Assembly: GCA_006503475.1 (NCBI GenBank)
Contig: RSEH01000073.1
Location: 62,001 to 126,000, forward strand
Direction: 5' to 3'
Origin: Stentor roeselii
Lineage: Eukaryota; Ciliophora; Heterotrichea; Heterotrichida; Stentoridae
DNA: 64,000 nt
Shown here piece after piece: positions 58,685 through 64,000 of this stretch (its first letter is position 1; the number at the start of each line of letters is the position of its first letter). The notes beneath the pieces were generated by a model. It was not told where the DNA came from. It ran no database searches and saw only the letters and a program-made list of their open reading frames with translations. The position numbers were made by a program, and so were the translations under genes.

Positions 58685-59260
58685 CTAAATTAACTTCTTT
58701 AATCTAAAAAACCGTTTAAAATACATGATCTGGAGAATCACTAAAGCGAGAAGGATGGTCAATGTTAAGATACTGTAAAGAATCACTCTGTTATGAATAG
58801 TTGAATTTGTGTTTCTCATGTTTTCTTCTCGTTCTCGTAAATATTGGATCTTTTTGTGGATGTCTTTTGTTAGGTCTTCTAGCTTTTTTAATTTCACTTC
58901 GATGTCTTTTAAACCTCGAAGACTTGCGAGTCCTGAGTAGTCTTTTGCTTTCACGCCTCGGTTGAAGATGAAGTTTGCTGTCACTTCGAATGTTTCTTTA
59001 TTTGTTATACAGCAGCTGTAGATACCTGAATCGAATGCTGCCCAAGAGTATAAATGACTTTCACTTGTTTGATGGTATAGTGGAAAGTCTGAGGGGTCAT
59101 CTATCTTCAACTCAATCTTTCCATGAGAGCTAGCTTCAACAACAGTAAGTGTCTGACTAAGTAAATCTTCATTAAAGCAAAATCTCTGTTCAGGGTCAAT
59201 CCTAAATTTAAACCCAAATCCAAAAGCCACTAAAACCCAAAAAATCTTAAAACTTTCCAT
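58685..59260 (-). CDS. p24/TMED cargo receptor (emp24/gp25L family)
   Basis: 191 residues. A signal peptide (1-17) is followed by a GOLD domain (about 20-105; FCFNEDLLSQTLTVVEASSH, FDSGIYSCCITNKE), a lumenal coiled coil (about 120-150, ending REREENMRNTNSTIHNRVIL), one membrane segment (about 157-178) and a 12-residue tail. The tail YFKRFFRLKKLI carries the FF COPII signal and a KKxx dilysine COPI signal, as in canonical p24 proteins that cycle between ER and Golgi. The length is slightly under the usual 200-220 residues. It is 6 bp from the next minus-strand gene. Confidence 0.95.
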   Translation of the reverse strand: MESFKIFWVLVAFGFGFKFRIDPEQRFCFNEDLLSQTLTVVEASSHGKIELKIDDPSDFPLYHQTSESHLYSWAAFDSGIYSCCITNKETFEVTANFIFNRGVKAKDYSGLASLRGLKDIEVKLKKLEDLTKDIHKKIQYLREREENMRNTNSTIHNRVILYSILTLTILLALVILQIMYFKRFFRLKKLI

Positions 59261-59266
59261 AAATTA

Positions 59267-61927
59267 TTACTTTTCTAATAACTTCCTATATCCCGGCCAG
59301 TCAGCAGGAGCAACTCCTCCATATTCCTCAATAAAGTGAATCATATTCATGCAAGGTCCATCACCTTCTTTAAGTTTAAGCGCTTTCAAAAACCCTTCTT
59401 TAGCAACTTGCCACTGTCCATTCAAATAATCAGAAATCGCCGTTTCAAAAATCTCAACAAATTCCGGATTACTTCCCATTAAAACCTCTCTTAAATCCTG
59501 GTCTTCCTTCAGCCTTCTAATAGCTTTATAAGCTCCTGACCAAAGATCTTTCCTCAGTTCTTCCTTTGAAGTTCTCTGTGCAACTCTTGCCTTTTTCTTA
59601 TTAGCGGCGTTGGTGACTCTTGGAGAGTAAGGCTCAAGTGCACTTGTGAAAAGGTCAACAGTGAAAATGTTCATCGGGACTGCAGAGCCTTTAAAAGTGC
59701 ATCGATCGACCCTTCGAGTGACTTTTTTCATTTTCTCTGAAAATAAATTGTGGACTTGTTCACTGATAAGCATCCAAACGCCGTATTGCTTCGTCGCTGC
59801 ACAGAGACGAGAAGCTAGATTCACATTAGGCGACAAGTAAGACGCGTCTATTTTATACTCACTGCCGATAGCACCTTCTATTCCCCATCCAAAATGCATA
59901 CCAAAGCCCATTTTCACTTTAAAATTCGGAAGTTTCTGTAAAATCCTCTGATTTTCATTGTACTTCAGTAAAATCTTGTTTCTATTCAACTCTGAAACCA
60001 TCTTAATATAACTGATCAAGGCCAAATCTGCATATTGCGCTATAAAAGGATGACCAGGAATTAAAGATTTCGATTTAGCTGCATCTTTCATCGTCACTTC
60101 TTCAGGAAACTTCCAGACCAACACGAAAACATCTCCAAGGTTTCTATTCGTGACTCCAAGGCACTCATCAACACTTGTATGGAGAATCAATGCGATTTCA
60201 TTTGTAAAAATCATGATGTCCTGTTCCAGTACTTCTGTCAAGTCAGCGAAATGCCGAATGTCGCAGAAGCCAAACAAGCAAAGTTGACGTTTTCCTGGGA
60301 CTAGAGGATCGACGTCACCTTTGCTCTGCTCCATATTTTTCGCAATGATTTCGGACCCGGCTTCTCCGAAGCCGAGCGCCATGAGAGCTCCTATTTTAAT
60401 TATAAGTTGTTCAAGGATTTCAGTTTCCATCATCTTAGAAGGTTTCTTTTGGTTGATAAAAGTTCCTTCGAAGATCTCTTGCTTGATCACTGAGTTTTTT
60501 TCTTCTTCTTGAATTGCTTGAAGAGGGTTTTTTGAGATGTTTTTAACGGTTCTGATCATGTTTTCGAGAGGCTCTAGAACGATTGTGTTGGTGTCTTTTG
60601 AGAACATTACGGAACCTGTTGTGAGGACGATGCAGATGAATAGGGTTTTTAACATGTTTATTCCTGCTTGCAGTCGGCTTGATGCGGAGATGTCGAAGAC
60701 GGAGTAGGAGTAATAATCGTAGTCGGTGTCAGTTGATAGGGTCACTATGTTGATCTCTACATCTCTCAGGTCTGCTGGGTCTGTTTCTTCCCATTCCCAG
60801 TTAACACCGTCAATTTCTATATATATCAATGGTGAGTCATCATTTTTATAATGATCAATATAATCTTTATAAATCCTTTCCGCCTTTTCTAAATCATTTT
60901 TCTTTATATAATGATCAATTGTTTTTAAACCATATAAATACCCTTCCACTTCTCTCCACATGAACAGGTTGAAAAACGGTAAAATAAAAATCATAATAAG
61001 CACTAAAATAATAACCCTCATAGTAGTCAACTCTCCAAGTTTCTTCCCAACTTTACTTTCCTGAGGAATATCCGCTTTAGCATCACTAAGTGTAATACTA
61101 TGTTTATAAGTAGTAATCCTTTTATTAACAGCAGCTTCATTCGGATTATCCAAATCATTCGCATCATAATTTCCAAAACTTTCAAAATTCTGTGAAACAG
61201 AATTTTCAACAGGTTCATTAAATTCCGGTGGAGACTTTGCAAGGTTCATAGGATAAACTTCAGGAGTTCCTCTACAAGAAACAGTCCCTCTCAACAAATG
61301 CGCTTCTCTTTGTTTGATTTTTTCTTGAGCAAGTTTGTAAAGTTTAACAATTCGAATAAGTCTAACAACTCGAATGACTCTAATGATTCGTGCTGCCCTA
61401 GTCCCTGCCCTTGAAGCCCTTGAGGCCCTTGCGATTTGTGCGGACTGAATGAAGCTCGATCCTCCTGCATCTTGAATTGAATTCCACACAGAGTTGATAT
61501 CGAAGATCAACGATGCAGTAGATAGAACATCGAGCCAGAAGAAGAAAGAGAATCGATAGGGTGGCCGAACGATGCAGGAGAAGATGATTTCAATTGAAAA
61601 GAGAATTATGCAGACTATTATCGCTGCTGAAAAGCCGTCATCAGCTGATTTTGGAGTAACTGCCAAACGGAAGTCGTCACCGAATAAGGCGAAAATAGTG
61701 ATGATTAGCATCAGGGTGCTCCATGACCAGTGCTCTAAGATTTGGTTTATTAGACGCTAATTGATGTTTACGTATGTTTTTTGCTTCCGTGATAGAGGAC
61801 CGTGCGCTTGAGAGGAAGGGTCGGAAAGGGAATGGGATAGAGATATGCTTTGCTTTTGGTTTCCTTCGTGCTTGGTTTGCTCCTTCCGGGGCATTGGCTC
61901 GATTGCGTTCGTATTTCTGTTTCGCAT
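59267..61927 (-). CDS. voltage-sensor / class III nucleotide cyclase fusion
   Basis: Exons 61927-61772 and 61756-59267 give 881 residues. Exon 1 encodes a polar cytosolic N terminus and joins RLINQILEHWSWSTLMLIIT, completing S1. S1-S4 follow (about 60-195); S4 is RIIRVIRVVRLIRIVKLYK, a positive charge every third residue. Two more membrane segments bracket an extracytosolic domain (about 300-445). One cyclase domain has FCDIRHF (about 552) and NLGDVFVLVW (about 592) with both metal Asp, and KIDASYLSPNVNLASRL for base and transition-state residues. The C-terminal TPR-like tail ends GYRKLLEK. There is no pore signature, unlike the Paramecium K+-channel/adenylyl cyclase. cAMP or cGMP output in response to voltage is likely; the base cannot be assigned. 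Confidence 0.92.
61757..61771 (-). other. 15-nt intron in the voltage-sensor cyclase gene
   Basis: GTAAACATCAATTAG. Removal joins RKQKTY to RLINQILEHWSWS just before S1. A10 present. Confidence 0.88.
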
Positions 61928-62250
61928 TTTTATTTGAATTCGTTTTTGCCAATGGTTTAGTTGAGAATGGCAAGGTTTAGATATTTATGAATTGGGTTGA
62001 ATTGGTTTAAGCTGTTTACTTGGAAGTTGTCAGGATGTTAAAGAGGATTTTTTAAAGGATGTTGAACTGAACTAATAAAATCTTTTATAAATGAAAGAAC
62101 TGGATAATAAAAAAAACCTTAAAAAATAGTAACTCTATTTTTTTTAACATCAAATACTCTTTTTCTTTCTTCTATCAATCCTCCAATCAGCCAAACAACT
62201 AAAACCTTCCTAATAAATTCCCCAAATCCTCTCCTCATCCGTAATTAAAA
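61928..62250. promoter_or_regulatory. divergent promoter region between voltage-sensor cyclase and PKG
   Basis: 323 bp with no gene. The left part is G/T-rich on the plus strand, the right part C/A/T-rich, mirroring sense-strand composition at starts of genes here. It should carry the promoters of both cyclic-nucleotide genes. Confidence 0.5.
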
Positions 62251-64000
62251 ATGGGAACAGGCTGCATGAAGATGAAAAACTACCAACAACTCGAAAGCCG
62301 CGGCCCAGACACTTCAAACTACACAAGAGTTCCTAAAAAGGTAAAGCGAAACCAAGTCCTCGACGAAAACATGGCCCTAAAAGACACTAACGCAAAAAGA
62401 CGTAAAAGTATCTTCAACCCGAACTACCAAGAAGCCGAAGCTGGACGAAAAGTAGAAAGTCCCGTTAAAACCGACGACGACAAATCAAAAATCATCACAG
62501 CCCTTAACAACCACTTCATCTTCACAAGTCTTACCGACGAGGACAAAGAAATGGTAGCAGAAGCGATGGAACTTTACGACTTTCCTCAAGATTCCGTCGT
62601 TTTTCTTCAAGACATGCCTTCAAAAAGCTACTATGTGGTAAAAGAAGGGACTTTAGAAGTAATCGTGAATAACAAGCGAGTTAACAAGATCCATGCAGGA
62701 GAAGGCTTCGGAGAACTTGCTTTACTTCAGGACAATCCACGTTCTGCCACTTTGAAGTGTTTAGAGCCGACGTTATTATGGGGAGTCGACCGAAACACCT
62801 TCCGCAAGGTGATTGAAGAGATGAACACTGCGATTTATGAGCAAAATAGACAGTTCTTGGAAAAAGTTACTCTTTTGACTAGCTTGAAAAGCCCTGAGAA
62901 GGACATTTTAGCTGCGAACCTGGTCAGTTACAAGTACCACCAGGACCAGAAAATCATTACAGAAGGTGAAACAGGCAACCAGCTCTATATCATCAAGGAA
63001 GGCACAGTCATCGTCATGAGAGGCACCAACCCTGTCGCAGAGTACGGCCCGGGCAGCTACTTTGGAGAATACGCGCTTCTCAACAACACTCCAAGAACAG
63101 CCACATGTGTCGCGAAGACTTTCGTGAAATGCATGTGTCTCAGTCGTGAGACTCTTCAAAAGGTCCTTAGTAACAAGTTGCAGAATATCATTGAAACTAA
63201 CACGGTCATGGAAGCCATCAATAAAAGTGAAACACTTTCAATTTTAACTAAAGAACAAAAGGAAGCTATTATTAAAGATCTTCATGAAAAAAATTATAAA
63301 GGTGGAGATGTGGTTATACCTGTTGGAAGTCAGTGTAAGTCGAAGATTTATATTATTATCACTGGAAGACTTCAATATGCGAAAGCTTCAACGATGTTGA
63401 TTGATAAAGGGAATTGTGTTGGGGATGTTTATGTTACGAAAAGTCACGCGGAGGATTTGAAGTACGAAGATGACTTGATAGCTGCTGGGGATATGAAAAT
63501 TGGAGAAATCACGAAATATCAGTTTGAAATTTCTATTAAGGGCAAGTATGAAGAAGTTATAAAGGAAAATGCAGCTACCAATGTATTGAAAAAAGTAAGT
63601 CTTTTCAGTAGTCTTGAAGCAACGAAAATGAAAGACTTGTTTAATATGATTAAAAATGAGAAGTACAACCCTGATGAGATCATCTTGAGAGAAGGTAATC
63701 AAAGTAGCTTTGTTTATATCGTTAAAAGAGGACGAGTTGATGCTTTTAAAGCGGGAAACTTGGCGAAAACTATCACAAAACATAATTATTTCGGAGAAAG
63801 GACGTTTTTGAAGAAAGGAAGCAGTAATTACACATTTGTTGCTAATGGAAATGTTACTCTTTGGTGCATCTCTAATGCTGACTTCGAGTCACTTTCAACC
63901 AAGGAAATTCTTGAGTCTTTGATGTACAGATGCAAACTTGAGGATGAAGAAGTCGAACTTCACAATTTAATCGTTGTTAAACAACTTGGCAAGGGAATGT
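62251..64000 (+). CDS. PKG: cGMP-dependent protein kinase (PKG), 5' part
   Basis: 583 residues are visible and the frame is open at the right edge. MGTGCM fits myristoylation plus palmitoylation, as in apicomplexan PKG. Four cyclic-nucleotide-binding domains follow. CNB-A has FGELALLQDNPRSAT (about 154-168) and CNB-B has FGEYALLNNTPRTAT (about 271-285), both with the phosphate-binding Glu/Arg and the Ala-Thr preferred by cGMP sites. CNB-C (about 340-410) is degenerate. CNB-D has FGERTFLKKGSSNYT (about 515-530), lacking the canonical Arg. HNLIVVKQLGKGM (from 570) begins the kinase domain, which continues outside. Four CNBs define the alveolate type of PKG. It is divergent from the voltage-sensor cyclase. 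Confidence 0.96.
   Translation, partial: MGTGCMKMKNYQQLESRGPDTSNYTRVPKKVKRNQVLDENMALKDTNAKRRKSIFNPNYQEAEAGRKVESPVKTDDDKSKIITALNNHFIFTSLTDEDKEMVAEAMELYDFPQDSVVFLQDMPSKSYYVVKEGTLEVIVNNKRVNKIHAGEGFGELALLQDNPRSATLKCLEPTLLWGVDRNTFRKVIEEMNTAIYEQNRQFLEKVTLLTSLKSPEKDILAANLVSYKYHQDQKIITEGETGNQLYIIKEGTVIVMRGTNPVAEYGPGSYFGEYALLNNTPRTATCVAKTFVKCMCLSRETLQKVLSNKLQNIIETNTVMEAINKSETLSILTKEQKEAIIKDLHEKNYKGGDVVIPVGSQCKSKIYIIITGRLQYAKASTMLIDKGNCVGDVYVTKSHAEDLKYEDDLIAAGDMKIGEITKYQFEISIKGKYEEVIKENAATNVLKKVSLFSSLEATKMKDLFNMIKNEKYNPDEIILREGNQSSFVYIVKRGRVDAFKAGNLAKTITKHNYFGERTFLKKGSSNYTFVANGNVTLWCISNADFESLSTKEILESLMYRCKLEDEEVELHNLIVVKQLGKGM

Noticed and set aside
61677-61973. 98-codon minus-strand frame
   Set aside because: It overlaps exon 1 of the voltage-sensor cyclase in another frame. 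The cyclase frame joins S1 correctly through a consensus intron; this one does not join anything.
63595-63608. GTAAGTCTTTTCAG as another 14-nt intron
   Set aside because: It encodes VSLFS in a typical cyclic-nucleotide-binding domain start (LKKVSLFSSLE) and has no A near position 9 or 10.
1-64000. Retrovirus-like, Polinton-like, transposase, rRNA or CRISPR features
   Set aside because: I looked for reverse transcriptase, integrase, capsid and transposase motifs, rRNA cores and regular spaced repeats and saw none.

Overview
The window looks like macronuclear DNA of a heterotrich ciliate close to Stentor (S. coeruleus is the best guess; the species cannot be fixed from the sequence alone). Three things point there. 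Protein-coding frames end at TAA, TAG and TGA alike, so the code is standard, which is unusual for ciliates. Twelve split genes are repaired exactly by removing 15-nt introns of the form GTA-N6-A-N2-YAG. Genes are packed almost end to end: stops abut or overlap, and spacers are often under 50 bp. The protein set is also ciliate-like: a P-type-ATPase/guanylyl cyclase fusion, a voltage-sensor/cyclase fusion, a four-site PKG, a tubulin tyrosine ligase-like protein and giant cysteine-rich membrane proteins. I call 34 genes or gene parts, two tRNAs and one pseudogene.

Layout. 1-8.4 kb: end of a coiled-coil gene, two EamA-type transporter paralogues with the same three-exon plan, a coiled-coil protein with a myristoylation-type start, a membrane alpha/beta hydrolase, an R-SNARE and beside it a decayed R-SNARE copy. 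8.4-19.1 kb: coiled-coil protein, GAF-GAF-PAS protein, TTLL enzyme and a 1566-residue GAF/PAS cyclic-nucleotide phosphodiesterase. 19.1-21.6 kb: two unknown genes and a 21-bp minisatellite. 21.5-34.2 kb: a divergent pair of ~1600-residue LamG/cysteine-rich/multi-pass membrane proteins separated by 2.9 kb without recognised genes. 34.5-45.7 kb: NSUN5-type methyltransferase, two identical tRNA-Arg(TCT), a CCCH/Schlafen-AlbA fusion, TCTP, two EF-hand paralogues, a PAP2 phosphatase, a SET protein and a double-FHA protein. 47-50.7 kb: PP2C, a CAP/EF-hand protein and a coiled-coil protein. 50.9-64 kb: guanylyl cyclase, B-box protein, small protein, p24 cargo receptor, voltage-sensor cyclase and the first 583 residues of PKG, which runs off the end.

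Function. The most coherent theme is cyclic-nucleotide signalling: a guanylyl cyclase, a voltage-gated cyclase and PKG lie within 13 kb at the right end, with a GAF phosphodiesterase and a GAF/PAS protein further left. Five proteins (PKG, PP2C, two EF-hand proteins and a coiled-coil protein) begin with myristoylation-type sequences, so a membrane-tethered cGMP/Ca2+/phosphorylation circuit is a reasonable inference. Shared location does not prove shared regulation. At sequence level the strongest features are the tiny introns (one apparently 14 nt), stop codons shared between convergent genes, and alternating blocks of C-ending and T-ending codon usage inside single genes. No retrovirus-like, Polinton-like or CRISPR feature was seen.
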